A stretch of DNA of 12,344 bases from Desulfotomaculaceae bacterium (lineage in GTDB: Bacteria > Bacillota > Desulfotomaculia > Desulfotomaculales > Pelotomaculaceae). How positions within the stretch are numbered: position 1 is the stretch's first letter; each line of letters starts with the position of its first letter. The notes under the pieces are model-generated. The model saw only the letters and a list, made by a program, of their open reading frames with translations, was not told the origin of the DNA and ran no database searches. Positions 1 to 8,286 of this stretch are shown here, one piece after another. The position numbers and the translations under genes were made by a program. The stretch spans positions 1-12,344 of the forward strand of contig JAQVLS010000025.1 of the NCBI GenBank assembly GCA_028704035.1, read 5' to 3'.

Positions 1-661
<661 letters not shown>

Positions 662-709
662 GCAAAATCCCCTCCTAAATGGTAGGCCTGTTCTCTTTGC
701 CTTAATAAC

Positions 710-907
710 CTACATGAAGTCTCTCATAGTTAAATCCCGGCCCAGCATTAACTCGGCAATGCCAGCCCTTTTCCACGCGTTACCGGCCTTGGTTACGCTG
801 CTAACCTGGTAGCCAGCTTCCGCCGAATAACCGTAAAGAGCCATTGCTGCTGATATAGCGGCTAGCACTTCGGGTTTAATACCGGCCTTTTCTTTCCGTT
901 TAGCCAT
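710..907 (-). CDS. mmcJ: Small (epsilon-type) subunit of methylmalonyl-CoA decarboxylase/transcarboxylase
   Basis: A 65-aa protein between the carboxyltransferase and biotin carrier genes. It starts with a basic segment (MAKRKEKAGIKPE), then an Ala-rich stretch (VLAAISAAMALYGY). Its C-terminus reads AWKRAGIAELMLGRDL. This layout resembles the small epsilon/delta subunits of Veillonella-type methylmalonyl-CoA decarboxylase, in which a conserved W-x-x-x-G-R-like tail helps assemble the complex. The hydrophobic stretch is too short and mixed to call a membrane anchor. The ATG has an AGGAGGAAATAATAA leader, and the gap to the next gene is 48 nt. The assignment rests on position and weak similarity; the symbol follows my recollection of P. 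thermopropionicum naming. Its exact role, likely structural, is not shown by the sequence. Confidence 0.72.
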   Translation of the reverse strand: MAKRKEKAGIKPEVLAAISAAMALYGYSAEAGYQVSSVTKAGNAWKRAGIAELMLGRDLTMRDFM

Positions 908-940
908 TTATTATTTCCTCCTACATGCCGGTATTCATTA

Positions 941-2479
941 CTACATGGGGATGTTTCCGTGTTTCCTTTTGGGCCTGCTTTCACGCTTGGTGGACAGGTT
1001 CAAGAGAGCATTAATGATCCTCTCTCTGGTTTCTCTCGGGTCAATAACATCTTCAATGAAACCCCTGGCGCTAGCGATGTACGGGTTGGCAAAACGATCG
1101 CGGTAATCCTGCACCAGCTGCTTGCGCTTTTCAATCGGATTTTCGGCCCCAGCAATTTCCTTGCGGTTGATAACGTTGACAGCACCTTCAGGGCCCATAA
1201 CAGCAATTTCAGCTATGGGCCAGGCAAACGTGGTGTCAGCCCGCAGGGAAGCTGCGCACATGGCCAGATAGGCGCCGCCGTATGCTTTACGGGTTATGAT
1301 GGTAATTTTGGGCACCGTAGCTTCGGAATAAGCATAGAGCATCTTGGCGCCGTGCCGGATGATGCCGCCGTATTCCTGCTGTACGCCTGGTAAGAATCCC
1401 GGAACGTCCATAAATGTGACGATCGGGATATTAAAGCAGTCGCAGAAGCGGATCTGCTTGGCAATCTTATCGGACACGTTGATGTCTAAGCAGCCTGCCA
1501 GTACTCTGGGCTGGTTGGCAATGATCCCCACCACCTGGCCGCCAATGCGGGCAAAGCCTACCACACCGTTGGTGGCATAGTACTGGTGCACTTCAAAAAA
1601 TGAGCCTGCGTCTACCACCGAGTTGATTACGTTGCGCACATCATAACCCTTGTTCGCGTCATCGGGAACAACGGTCAAAAGGGTTTCCCTGTCAAAAGCG
1701 GGTTCAACGGCCGGGTATGTGGGCGGATCCTCCAGATTGTTCAGCGGCAGGTAGCTTACCAGCGCTTTAATCTGGGCTATGCAGTCGTCCTCATTGGCAG
1801 CCATAAAATGTGCCACGCCGCTGACCTGGTTGTGGGTAGCCGCGCCGCCCAGCGCTTCCTGGCTGACGTCTTCACCGGTGGTGGCTTTGATTACCAGCGG
1901 GCCGGTAATGAACATCTGGCTGGTGTTTTGGACCATCATGATAAAATCTGTAAGGGCTGGCGAGTAAACCGCGCCGCCCGCGCATGGCCCCATAATTACT
2001 GAAATCTGGGGAACCACGCCGGAAGCGATGGTATTGCGATAAAAGATCTGGCCGTATCCGTCAAGGGCGTCTACACCTTCCTGAATACGGGCGCCGCCGG
2101 AGTCACAAATACCGATTACCGGCGAGCCAACTTTCATTGCCATATCCAGAACTTTGCAGATCTTTGCGGCGTGTACGCGTCCCAGTGAACCGCCGACAAC
2201 GGTGAAGTCCTGAGCAAAAAGATATATCTTACGCCCGCCTATGGTTCCATAACCGCCGATAACACCTTCGTTCGGATTCTTTACAACCCTGTAGTCTTCT
2301 ACTGTATTTGCGAAAACATCTATTTCCTTGAAAGAACCTTCGTCAAACAGCTTTGCGATTCTTTCCCGTGCGGTATATTTGCCACCGGCATGCTGCTTGT
2401 CAATTCTTTTCTGACCGCCACCGGTCTCAACGTCAGCCCGCAGCTTACTTAGAATATCCAGTTTATCCTGCATACTCAT
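941..2479 (-). CDS. mmcI: Methylmalonyl-CoA decarboxylase/transcarboxylase, acyl-CoA carboxyltransferase (alpha/12S) subunit
   Basis: A 512-aa protein, full length for the family (about 510-520). It has two crotonase-like halves. The N-half has GGARIQEG at about 128-135 and GPCAGGA at about 164-170, which form the acyl-CoA and oxyanion-hole loops. The C-half has DVPGFLPG and RKAYGGAY, which form the biotin-side pocket. It moves a carboxyl group between (S)-methylmalonyl-CoA/propionyl-CoA and biotin on the carrier protein. The start is ATG at 2477-2479 with GGAGG seven bases upstream; a second ATG two codons in is less well placed. The gap after the epimerase gene is only 15 nt, indicating co-transcription. 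Propionyl-CoA carboxylase beta subunits are close relatives, but the epsilon-like and separate carrier genes alongside favour a transcarboxylase/decarboxylase complex. No biotin carboxylase gene is in view. Confidence 0.93.
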   Translation of the reverse strand: MSMQDKLDILSKLRADVETGGGQKRIDKQHAGGKYTARERIAKLFDEGSFKEIDVFANTVEDYRVVKNPNEGVIGGYGTIGGRKIYLFAQDFTVVGGSLGRVHAAKICKVLDMAMKVGSPVIGICDSGGARIQEGVDALDGYGQIFYRNTIASGVVPQISVIMGPCAGGAVYSPALTDFIMMVQNTSQMFITGPLVIKATTGEDVSQEALGGAATHNQVSGVAHFMAANEDDCIAQIKALVSYLPLNNLEDPPTYPAVEPAFDRETLLTVVPDDANKGYDVRNVINSVVDAGSFFEVHQYYATNGVVGFARIGGQVVGIIANQPRVLAGCLDINVSDKIAKQIRFCDCFNIPIVTFMDVPGFLPGVQQEYGGIIRHGAKMLYAYSEATVPKITIITRKAYGGAYLAMCAASLRADTTFAWPIAEIAVMGPEGAVNVINRKEIAGAENPIEKRKQLVQDYRDRFANPYIASARGFIEDVIDPRETRERIINALLNLSTKRESRPKRKHGNIPM

Positions 2480-2494
2480 GCGATTACCTCCATT

Positions 2495-2893
2495 CTAGTC
2501 GCGCTCACAAAGTTCGATCAGAACACCAAAAGTGGATTTCGGGTGCAAAAATGCAATTTTAGCTCCACCAGCGCCATATCTGGGCTTCTCATCAATTAAA
2601 CGAACACCTTTTTCCTTTAGCTCCGCCAGCGCTTTTTCAATATTATCAACCCGGAAAGCGATATGCTGGATACCAGCACCATTTTTATCTATATATTTAG
2701 CGATAGGGCCATCCGGCGCTGTTGATTCCAGTAATTCTACCTCACTGTCACCTACAGGAAAAAATGCCACTTTTACTTTTTGTTCTTCTACTATCTCCGT
2801 TCCGACTGATTTTAGTCCCAGTGCCTCATAAAACTTAGTGGCTTCAGCAAGATCTTTGACCGCAATTCCAATGTGGTCAACCTTTTTTAGCAT
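2495..2893 (-). CDS. mmcH: Methylmalonyl-CoA epimerase
   Basis: A 132-aa protein of the vicinal-oxygen-chelate superfamily, with two paired beta-alpha-beta-beta-beta units. The first begins [11 protein letters not shown] (His7) and the second [12 protein letters not shown] (His77). An acidic residue in the VELLE strand (about 53) and Glu127 in VLIEL would complete the metal site expected for this enzyme. It interconverts (S)- and (R)-methylmalonyl-CoA so that the carboxylation product can enter the mutase. Length is normal for the family (about 130-150). The ATG at 2891-2893 has GGAGGG upstream. It follows the mutase B12 subunit after 125 nt that contain a long hairpin, so its mRNA level may differ from the upstream genes. 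Other VOC proteins such as lactoylglutathione lyase share the fold, but context and motifs make epimerase very likely. Confidence 0.95.
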   Translation of the reverse strand: MLKKVDHIGIAVKDLAEATKFYEALGLKSVGTEIVEEQKVKVAFFPVGDSEVELLESTAPDGPIAKYIDKNGAGIQHIAFRVDNIEKALAELKEKGVRLIDEKPRYGAGGAKIAFLHPKSTFGVLIELCERD

Positions 2894-2956
2894 CCGAATC
2901 CCTCCTTGTTTTTGGATTCATAAACCTTACAATCTAACCATTTTTAAACAGGTTTA

Positions 2957-2995
2957 GTGCAGGGCAGTAACCGGTAAATCCGGCCTGCCCTGTAC
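2957..2995. repeat. Nested inverted repeat between mutase B12-subunit and epimerase genes
   Basis: The outer arms 2957-2967 (GTGCAGGGCAG) and 2985-2995 (CTGCCCTGTAC) pair with one mismatch. Inside, CCGG at 2971-2974 pairs with CCGG at 2980-2983 around TAAAT. The result is a strong two-tier hairpin in the intergenic part of the operon. No clear T-run follows on the minus strand, so it looks more like a processing, stability or partial-attenuation element than a full terminator. Confidence 0.65.
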
Positions 2996-3018
2996 CCTAT
3001 AATCTAGTTTATCAATAA

Positions 3019-3414
3019 TTAATTTACACTTTCCTTAATGTAACTAACAACATCTGCCAGCGGTGTGCCCGGTCCGAAAACTGCAGCGACACCCGCTTCT
3101 TTTAAGGCTGGGATATCTTCTTCGGGGATAATCCCGCCGCCTACCACCAGAATGTCACCAGCGCCCTTTTCTCTTAGAAGGTTTACTACTTCCGGAAACA
3201 GGGTCCCATGAGCTCCGGACAGGATGCTCATGCCGACAACATCCACATCCTCCTGCAGCGCCGCTGATACAATCTGTTCGGGAGTCTGTCTTAAGCCCGT
3301 ATATACAACTTCCATGCCACCGTCACGAAGGGCCTGGGCGATAACTTTTGCTCCACGATCGTGACCGTCAAGGCCTGGTTTTGCTACCAGAACACGAATG
3401 CGTTTCTCGCTCAT
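3019..3414 (-). CDS. mmcG: Methylmalonyl-CoA mutase, cobalamin-binding (small) subunit
   Basis: A 131-aa stand-alone B12-binding domain. It shows the base-off/His-on motif DGHDRG (Asp16-x-His18-x-x-Gly21), in which His18 coordinates cobalt, followed by GMSILSGAH and GGGIIP, the loops that hold the nucleotide tail. It pairs with the catalytic subunit encoded 17 nt upstream to convert (R)-methylmalonyl-CoA to succinyl-CoA. In many bacteria this domain is fused to the C-terminus of the large chain; here it is separate, as in archaea and Pelotomaculum. The start ATG at 3412-3414 has AAGGAGG seven bases upstream. Other stand-alone B12 domains (glutamate mutase S, corrinoid proteins) are possible by fold, but the neighbour gene settles the assignment. 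Confidence 0.97.
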   Translation of the reverse strand: MSEKRIRVLVAKPGLDGHDRGAKVIAQALRDGGMEVVYTGLRQTPEQIVSAALQEDVDVVGMSILSGAHGTLFPEVVNLLREKGAGDILVVGGGIIPEEDIPALKEAGVAAVFGPGTPLADVVSYIKESVN

Positions 3415-3431
3415 CTGCTTTCCTCCTTCTC

Positions 3432-5102
3432 CTAGAATACGATTTGTTGCTTGTACTCACCAAAGACGTCTCTCAAAACGCCGCAAATTTCACCGAGAGT
3501 CACGTATTCTTTGACTGCATCGATGAATACAGGTATCAAGTTGGCCTCGTTCTCCGCTGCTTCACGTATTGCTTTCAGCAATGATTCTACCTTGGCCTGA
3601 TCTCTTCCCGCTTTCATTTTCTTCAATTTTTCCACCTGGCGCTCACCAACAGAAAGGTCAACTTTCAACAGTCCTTCAGGTGGTTTCTCTTCCATGTGGA
3701 AACTGTTTACACCAATAACCGTTTTCTTCTTATTATCAATAGCCAACTGGTACTGGTAGGCAGAGTTATGGATTTCTTTCTGCATGTACTCAATAGCTTT
3801 AACAGCGCCGCCAAGGGCGTCGATCTTGTTAATGTACTCCATGCATTTTTCCTCGAGGGCGTTGGTCAGGCTTTCAATGTAGTAAGAACCGCCCAGCGGG
3901 TCAACCAGATCACAGACACCAATTTCATAGCCAATTACCTGCTGGGTACGCAGGGCAATCATCACCGACTCGTCGCACGGCAGCGCCAGGGCTTCGTCGT
4001 AGGAGTTGGTGTGCAGGGACTGAGTACCACCCAGCACAGCTGATAAGGCTTCAAAAGCAGTACGCATGATGTTTACCATTGGCTGCTGAGCCGTCAGGCT
4101 GACACCTGCAGTCTGGGTATGGAAGCGCAGGGTCCACGATCTCGGGTTTTTGGCACCGAAACGCTCTCTCATAATCTTGGCCCAGACGCGGCGGGCTGCC
4201 CGGAATTTGGCGACTTCCTCAAGGAAGTTCAGATGGGCATTGAAGAAGAATGAGAGCCGAGGTCCAAAATTATCAACATCCAAGCCGGATTTGATAGCAG
4301 CGTCTACATAGGCGATACCATCGGCCAGGGTGAAAGCAATTTCCTGAGCGGCGGTAGCGCCAGCCTCACGAATGTGGTAACCGCTGATGCTGATAGTATT
4401 CCACTGAGGGATTTCTTTGGAGCAGAATTCAAAGATGTTGGAGATGAGACGCATAGAAGGTTCCGGCGGCAGGATATAAGTGCCCCGGCAGATATATTCC
4501 TTAATCACGTCGTTTTGAATAGTACCGTTGATTTCCGATTTCTTGAAACCTTGGTTCTCGGCACAGGCGATATACATAGCCAGCAGCACACCCGCGGGCG
4601 CGTTGATAGTCATCGAGGTGCTGACCTTGCCCAGGGGAATCTGGTCAAATAATGTTTCCATATCCGCCAGGGAATCGATCGCCACACCTACTTTACCTAC
4701 TTCACCCCGTGCCAGCGGATGGTCGGAGTCATAACCGATCTGGGTTGGCAGGTCAAAGGCGCAGCTCAAACCCGTTTGTCCTTGCTCGAGCAGATAGCGG
4801 AAGCGCTGGTTGGTTTCTTCGGCTGAGCCAAACCCGGCATACTGGCGCATGGTCCAGAGACGACCACGATACAAGTTGGGCTGCACACCCCGGGTAAACG
4901 GATATTCCCCAGGCAATCCCAGGTCTTGATCATAATCCCTGTCTGCGAGATCGAGAGGTGTGTAAACTGTGTTGATAGTAACACCAGAATCAACAGCAAA
5001 CTCGGTTTGTCTTGCCGGACGCTTTTTCATTGTCGCTTCCAGCTTCGAAGCCCATTTCTCTTTGTTGGCTGCAATTTTGTCTAGTTGATCTTGTTTAAAC
5101 AA
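3432..5102 (-). CDS. mmcF: Methylmalonyl-CoA mutase, catalytic (large) subunit
   Basis: A catalytic TIM-barrel chain without the B12 domain, which is encoded by the next gene. I place the start at TTG 5100-5102, giving 556 aa. AAGGAGGAG at 5108-5116 sits at proper distance from it, whereas the upstream in-frame ATG at 5118-5120 would turn that ribosome site into codons and has no site of its own. With the TTG start, key residues fall near Propionibacterium shermanii numbering: Tyr88 (MRQYAGF; Tyr89 there), Arg206 ([10 protein letters not shown]; Arg207) and His243 ([10 protein letters not shown]; His244). PLGGSYYIE near the C-terminus is also typical. The reaction is the radical rearrangement of (R)-methylmalonyl-CoA to succinyl-CoA with adenosylcobalamin. 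Isobutyryl-CoA mutase is a relative, but the operon makes the methylmalonyl assignment strong. The gap to the preceding gene is 24 nt from this start. Confidence 0.95.
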   Translation of the reverse strand: MFKQDQLDKIAANKEKWASKLEATMKKRPARQTEFAVDSGVTINTVYTPLDLADRDYDQDLGLPGEYPFTRGVQPNLYRGRLWTMRQYAGFGSAEETNQRFRYLLEQGQTGLSCAFDLPTQIGYDSDHPLARGEVGKVGVAIDSLADMETLFDQIPLGKVSTSMTINAPAGVLLAMYIACAENQGFKKSEINGTIQNDVIKEYICRGTYILPPEPSMRLISNIFEFCSKEIPQWNTISISGYHIREAGATAAQEIAFTLADGIAYVDAAIKSGLDVDNFGPRLSFFFNAHLNFLEEVAKFRAARRVWAKIMRERFGAKNPRSWTLRFHTQTAGVSLTAQQPMVNIMRTAFEALSAVLGGTQSLHTNSYDEALALPCDESVMIALRTQQVIGYEIGVCDLVDPLGGSYYIESLTNALEEKCMEYINKIDALGGAVKAIEYMQKEIHNSAYQYQLAIDNKKKTVIGVNSFHMEEKPPEGLLKVDLSVGERQVEKLKKMKAGRDQAKVESLLKAIREAAENEANLIPVFIDAVKEYVTLGEICGVLRDVFGEYKQQIVF

Positions 5103-5107
5103 AAGAT

Positions 5108-5116
5108 CTCCTCCTT
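5108..5116 (-). promoter_or_regulatory. Ribosome binding site that sets the TTG start of the mutase large subunit
   Basis: AAGGAGGAG on the minus strand lies 5-7 nt before TTG (5100-5102), depending on the core chosen. The alternative ATG (5118-5120) lies upstream of this site, only 6 nt from the previous stop and behind an AT-rich stretch with no purine site. Confidence 0.8.
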
Positions 5117-5126
5117 CCATAAATAA

Positions 5127-5999
5127 TTATTCTCTTCCAAGCGCCTCTTTAATCAGAGCGGGAACTTCGAACGGCAGCGGCGCTACTTTGGCGCCGGCGG
5201 CAGTCAAAGCATCTACTTTGCCCTGGTAGGTCCCTTTGCCGCGCTCAATAATGGCTCCCGCGTGTCCCATCCTCTTTCCTGGGGGCGCGCTTTTGCCAGC
5301 GATGAAAGCAACCACCGGCTTGGTCATTTCCTTGATGTACTCAGCAGCGATCTCTTCGTTGTTACCGCCAATTTCACCGATCAACACCACAGCCTTGGTC
5401 TGGGCGTCCTTTTCAAACATTTTTAAAACGTCAACGAAGGTCAAGCCTACTGCCCGGTCACCGCCCATGCCGACGACAGTAGACTGGCCAAGGCCGTTAG
5501 CGGTCAGATTACCGACGATTTCATAGGTCAAGGTGCCGGAGCGGGCAACTACACCAATGTCACCCTCAATAAAATACTGGTTGGGCGGAATGCCCATCTT
5601 GCACTTGCCGCCTGAAACGATGCCGAACGTGTTTGGTCCGAGCACATAAGCTCCCTTACGCCTGGCATAGGCGACGATATCGATTTCATCATATACAGGT
5701 ACGCCTTCAGTTACGATAACAACTGTCTTAACCCCCGCCTCCATGTTTTCCAGAGCGGCGTCTTTGGTCCCGGGTGCGGGAACAAATATGACCGAGGCGT
5801 CGATCCGGTGCTTCTCACAGGCTTCGCGGACCGTGTTGTATACGGGAACGCCCTCTACCTCCTGCCCGCCTTTACCGGGGGTGCATCCGGCCACAATCTT
5901 GGTCCCATAGGCAAGCATCTGCTTGGTATGGAAAGAAGCTTGTCTGCCGGTTATTCCCATGACTAATACATTAGTATTTTCATCAATGATAATAGCCAA
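5127..5999 (-). CDS. mmcE: Succinyl-CoA synthetase (ADP-forming type), alpha subunit
   Basis: A 290-aa protein, normal length for SucD. It has an N-terminal CoA-binding Rossmann domain (VLVMGITGRQASFHTKQML) and a C-terminal ligase domain with the phospho-histidine motif GHAGAII. That histidine is residue 246, the same number as in the E. coli alpha subunit; GEIGG lies at about 208-212. With the beta subunit encoded just upstream it cleaves succinyl-CoA to succinate and forms ATP, the only substrate-level phosphorylation encoded in this window. The start is TTG at 5997-5999 with AAGGGAGG about 10 nt upstream; no ATG is suitably placed. The usual GPNCPG motif reads GPNTFG (121-126) here, lacking the cysteine near the CoA site. 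A different short acyl-CoA substrate cannot be fully excluded, but the context supports succinyl-CoA. Confidence 0.95.
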   Translation of the reverse strand: MAIIIDENTNVLVMGITGRQASFHTKQMLAYGTKIVAGCTPGKGGQEVEGVPVYNTVREACEKHRIDASVIFVPAPGTKDAALENMEAGVKTVVIVTEGVPVYDEIDIVAYARRKGAYVLGPNTFGIVSGGKCKMGIPPNQYFIEGDIGVVARSGTLTYEIVGNLTANGLGQSTVVGMGGDRAVGLTFVDVLKMFEKDAQTKAVVLIGEIGGNNEEIAAEYIKEMTKPVVAFIAGKSAPPGKRMGHAGAIIERGKGTYQGKVDALTAAGAKVAPLPFEVPALIKEALGRE

Positions 6000-6036
6000 T
6001 TTTACTTATCCTCCCTTATCAAGTATTTTTATGAAT

Positions 6037-6049
6037 CCAAGCGACTTGG
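6037..6049. repeat. Small hairpin between succinyl-CoA synthetase beta and alpha genes
   Basis: CCAAG (6037-6041) and CTTGG (6045-6049) pair around CGA in the 68-nt gap. A short AT-rich stretch follows on the minus strand. The stem is only 5 bp, and I see no reason to call it a terminator. It may modestly tune the mRNA, or may be chance. Confidence 0.3.
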
Positions 6050-6067
6050 CTTAAATATAAAGGATAT

Positions 6068-7183
6068 TTACTTAGCAAGCTCAATTATCCTTCTGGCTGC
6101 ATCTTCCATAAAGTCGAACGCTTCAACGCCGATTGTCCCCAGGATTTCCCGGCCGGCATCCTGGTTAGTGCCGACAAGACGGATTACTACCGGCACCGGG
6201 AAGCCGCTACGTGCTTCATAAACATCTTTGAATGCGTTGGCCACATCATCACAGCGGGTAATACCGCCGAAAATATTAATGAACAGGCCTTTGGGTTCCA
6301 GGCCCAGGAGAATATCCAGAGCTTTGGCAGTGGCTTCCCTACCGGTGCCGCCGCCGCAGTCGAGGAAGTTCCTCGGTGTGCCGCCGAAAGCCTGCAGAGT
6401 GTCAAGGGTACCCATGGTAATGCCGGCGCCGTTAGCCATCACGGCGATATCTCCATCCAAGTCTACAAAAGAAAGGCCGAGGTTCGCTGCTGCCCTTTCA
6501 GCGGGTGATTTATCTTCGACAAACGGCAGGTCTTTCATCCGAAACATGGCGTCTTCGTCAATAGTTACCTTAGAATCGGCTGCTATTACCCTGTCATCAC
6601 TAAACACCAGCGGGTTAATCTCAACCAATTCGGCGTCTTTTTCTTTGCAAATCTTGTAAAGGGTCTGAATTATATTCACCATTTCTTTGCCGTGCGGGGT
6701 CCTTAATCCTACGCCCATTCTTCTTACAATCTCACGGGCGAAGAAAGGATGCATGCCGAGCTCAGGATCGATGTGCCTCTTAATGATGAACTCTTCCGGC
6801 TGGGCTTCAATTTCCATCCCGCCGTAAGCGGAAGCGATCATGACGGCTTGCTTGGCTGAACCGTCGACGGTTATCGACATATAGAGTTCTTTGTCGATTT
6901 TCAACTTTTCTTCCACCAGGACGCACTCGACAGGCAGTCCCTGGATGGTCATACCAAGAACTTCTTCCGCAGCCTTCTTGGCTTCTTCAGGCGTGTTAGG
7001 AAACTTAATACCCCCTGCTTTGCCCCTCTTGCCTGATAGGACCTGCGACTTTACCACACATGGACCACCAATTTCCGCAGCGATCTTTTCGGCCTCTTCT
7101 GGGGTCTTAGCCATTCTGCCTTTCGGAGTTGGGATACCGAATTTGGCAAATAGCTCCTTACCCATGTACTCGAACATTTTCAC
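6068..7183 (-). CDS. mmcD: Succinyl-CoA synthetase (ADP-forming type), beta subunit
   Basis: A 371-aa protein, slightly short of the usual 385 or so for SucC. It has an N-terminal ATP-grasp domain (KSQVLSGKRGKAGGI at about 45-59, VEINPLVF near 195) and a C-terminal ligase domain with NGAGITMGTLD, FLDCGGGT and NIFGGITRCDDVA, all close to SucC consensus. It binds nucleotide and pairs with the alpha subunit encoded 68 nt downstream to make ATP from succinyl-CoA. The start is likely GTG at 7181-7183: AGGAG at 7195-7199 is 11 nt from it but 17 nt from the next in-frame ATG (7175-7177). Upstream lies a 489-nt non-coding spacer, so this gene may head its own transcript as well as receive read-through from the fumarase genes. 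Confidence 0.95.
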   Translation of the reverse strand: MKMFEYMGKELFAKFGIPTPKGRMAKTPEEAEKIAAEIGGPCVVKSQVLSGKRGKAGGIKFPNTPEEAKKAAEEVLGMTIQGLPVECVLVEEKLKIDKELYMSITVDGSAKQAVMIASAYGGMEIEAQPEEFIIKRHIDPELGMHPFFAREIVRRMGVGLRTPHGKEMVNIIQTLYKICKEKDAELVEINPLVFSDDRVIAADSKVTIDEDAMFRMKDLPFVEDKSPAERAAANLGLSFVDLDGDIAVMANGAGITMGTLDTLQAFGGTPRNFLDCGGGTGREATAKALDILLGLEPKGLFINIFGGITRCDDVANAFKDVYEARSGFPVPVVIRLVGTNQDAGREILGTIGVEAFDFMEDAARRIIELAK

Positions 7184-7267
7184 GGGCTAAATCTCTCCTC
7201 TCCATTTTTATATTTGGCGCTTTATTTGAAAATATTACTAAAACTATATATTACTTCTTAAATGTTA

Positions 7268-7351
7268 CTTCTTCGTTTACTTTCCTTTTCCTTCTTTTGC
7301 CTCTGTTTTTTTCTAGTATTCCTTTATTTATCCCCTCCTTAACCGCTCCTT
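7268..7351 (-). promoter_or_regulatory. Purine-rich mRNA leader with two orphan Shine-Dalgarno boxes
   Basis: On the minus strand AAGGAGCGG (7343-7351) is followed 11 nt later by AAGGAGGGG (7332-7340). Neither is followed by ATG, GTG or TTG at a usable distance with an open frame. Downstream, 43 of the 47 bases at 7268-7314 are purines. Orphan ribosome-binding boxes in leaders are known to stabilise Bacillus mRNAs by stalling 30S subunits; such a role here is inferred. Confidence 0.4.
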
Positions 7352-7387
7352 AATAAAATCTCTCGTAGAGCGAATAATATCCAAATT

Positions 7388-7414
7388 ATTATAAGATAAA
7401 TTCCTCTGCATCAA
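7388..7414 (-). promoter_or_regulatory. Candidate sigmaA promoter for the succinyl-CoA synthetase-to-malate dehydrogenase genes
   Basis: Minus strand: TTGATG (7409-7414), a 15-nt spacer, and a perfect TATAAT (7388-7393). The spacer is shorter than the preferred 17, so strength is uncertain. It would give a leader of about 200 nt before the synthetase gene. Confidence 0.35.
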
Positions 7415-7442
7415 AGATTTACATTTTATTTATCTTATTTTT

Positions 7443-7470
7443 ATAATATAACCCCCTACCCTAACTGCAA
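7443..7470 (-). promoter_or_regulatory. Second candidate sigmaA promoter in the same spacer
   Basis: Minus strand: TTGCAG (7465-7470), a 16-nt spacer, and TATTAT (7443-7448). Matches are 4/6 and 5/6. The surroundings are AT-rich, so a chance match is possible. Confidence 0.28.
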
Positions 7471-7545
7471 AACAATGCACATACATGGACATAAAAAATC
7501 AACCACACAAATATCAATGGTTTTTTATCATGAAAACTTGAATTT

Positions 7546-7585
7546 AAAAAAAGGTTATAGCCCAACCCGCATAGACTGGTCGGGC
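7546..7585 (-). terminator. Probable intrinsic terminator or attenuator after fumarase beta
   Basis: Minus strand: GCCCGACC (7578-7585) pairs with GGTTGGGC (7560-7567) in an 8-bp stem with one G-U pair and a 10-nt loop. After 7 nt comes a run of seven T (7546-7552). The distance between stem and T-run weakens it, so read-through into the downstream genes is plausible. It lies 88 nt past the fumarase beta stop. Confidence 0.55.
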
Positions 7586-7672
7586 ATAAAACACTTTTAA
7601 ATCTCTCTCCCACAAGGCAATACTGGTCTTTATGGTCATAATTACTCCTGATGTTTTTAAAATCTCTATTGG

Positions 7673-8233
7673 TTATTTAACAGCGTAAATCTTCATGCCT
7701 TCCTGATAGAGATCGCCACCCAGGGTATCGTTAACAACTACCATGGGGAAATCTTCGACCGCAAATTCATGGACGGCTTCGGCCCCGAGGTCCGGGTAAG
7801 CGATAACCTTGGCGCTCTTGATGCTCTTGGCAATCAATGCGGCCGCACCGCCAATTGCCGCGAAATATACGGCCTTGTACTTTTTCATTGCATCAATTAC
7901 TTCCGGGGACCTTTTCCCCTTGCCGATAGAAGCTTTCAAACCCAGCCTGTGAAGCTCGGGAGCATACGGATCCATACGATAACTTGTTGTTGGCCCACAG
8001 GAACCGACAACCTTTCCTGGTTTTGTCGGGCTTGGCCCTACATAATAAATTATCTGACCTTTGGGATTAAAAGGCAGTTCATTCTCTTTGCCTGCTTGAA
8101 TCAGATCCACCATTCTTTTGTGGGCGGCGTCTCGACCTGTATAAATGACACCACTTATTAAAACCTGCTGTCCGATCCTGAGCTTTTCTACATCCGCATC
8201 CGTTAATGGTGTTGTAAGCCTAATCTGGGTCAA
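7673..8233 (-). CDS. mmcC: Class I fumarase, beta subunit
   Basis: A protein of the C-terminal half of class I fumarases (FumA/FumB type, related to TtdB). Starting at TTG 8231-8233 it is 186 aa and begins MTQIRLTTPLTDADVEKLRIG, as expected for this subunit. Further motifs are GVIYTGRDAAHKR, VGSCGPTTSYRMD and IGKGKRS, which build the substrate pocket at the subunit interface. With the Fe-S alpha subunit it hydrates fumarate to malate. An in-frame GTG at 8240-8242 overlaps the ribosome site GGGGAGG (8242-8248) and so cannot be its start; TTG is 8 nt from the site. The gene lies about 53 nt after alpha. In P. thermopropionicum MmcBC was described as a two-subunit fumarase group. Tartrate dehydratase is the alternative, disfavoured by context. 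Confidence 0.93.
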   Translation of the reverse strand: MTQIRLTTPLTDADVEKLRIGQQVLISGVIYTGRDAAHKRMVDLIQAGKENELPFNPKGQIIYYVGPSPTKPGKVVGSCGPTTSYRMDPYAPELHRLGLKASIGKGKRSPEVIDAMKKYKAVYFAAIGGAAALIAKSIKSAKVIAYPDLGAEAVHEFAVEDFPMVVVNDTLGGDLYQEGMKIYAVK

Positions 8234-8286
8234 TATTCTCACCTCCCCTGTTAATTCAACTCTTTTAAGTGTTTACAATTAGATAA

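Larger units (their letters stand above)
7184..7672 (-). other. 489-nt spacer between fumarase beta and succinyl-CoA synthetase beta
   Basis: No convincing gene is present on either strand. Reading along the minus strand it holds a terminator-like hairpin near the fumarase end, two candidate sigmaA promoters, a tandem pair of Shine-Dalgarno-like boxes, a very purine-rich stretch and then the true ribosome site of the synthetase gene. The spacer is AT-rich and much longer than other gaps in the cluster, marking a likely transcriptional break or relay. Confidence 0.6.

Noticed and set aside
5118..5120. ATG as the start of the mutase large subunit
   Set aside because: It lies upstream of the ribosome site and would make that site coding. 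No site precedes it, and residue numbering against the known mutase fits the TTG start better.
7466..7481. A second sigma54-like site (TGTGCATTGTTTTGCA, minus strand) before the synthetase gene
   Set aside because: It has TTGCA at the -12 side but lacks the near-invariant GG of the -24 element.
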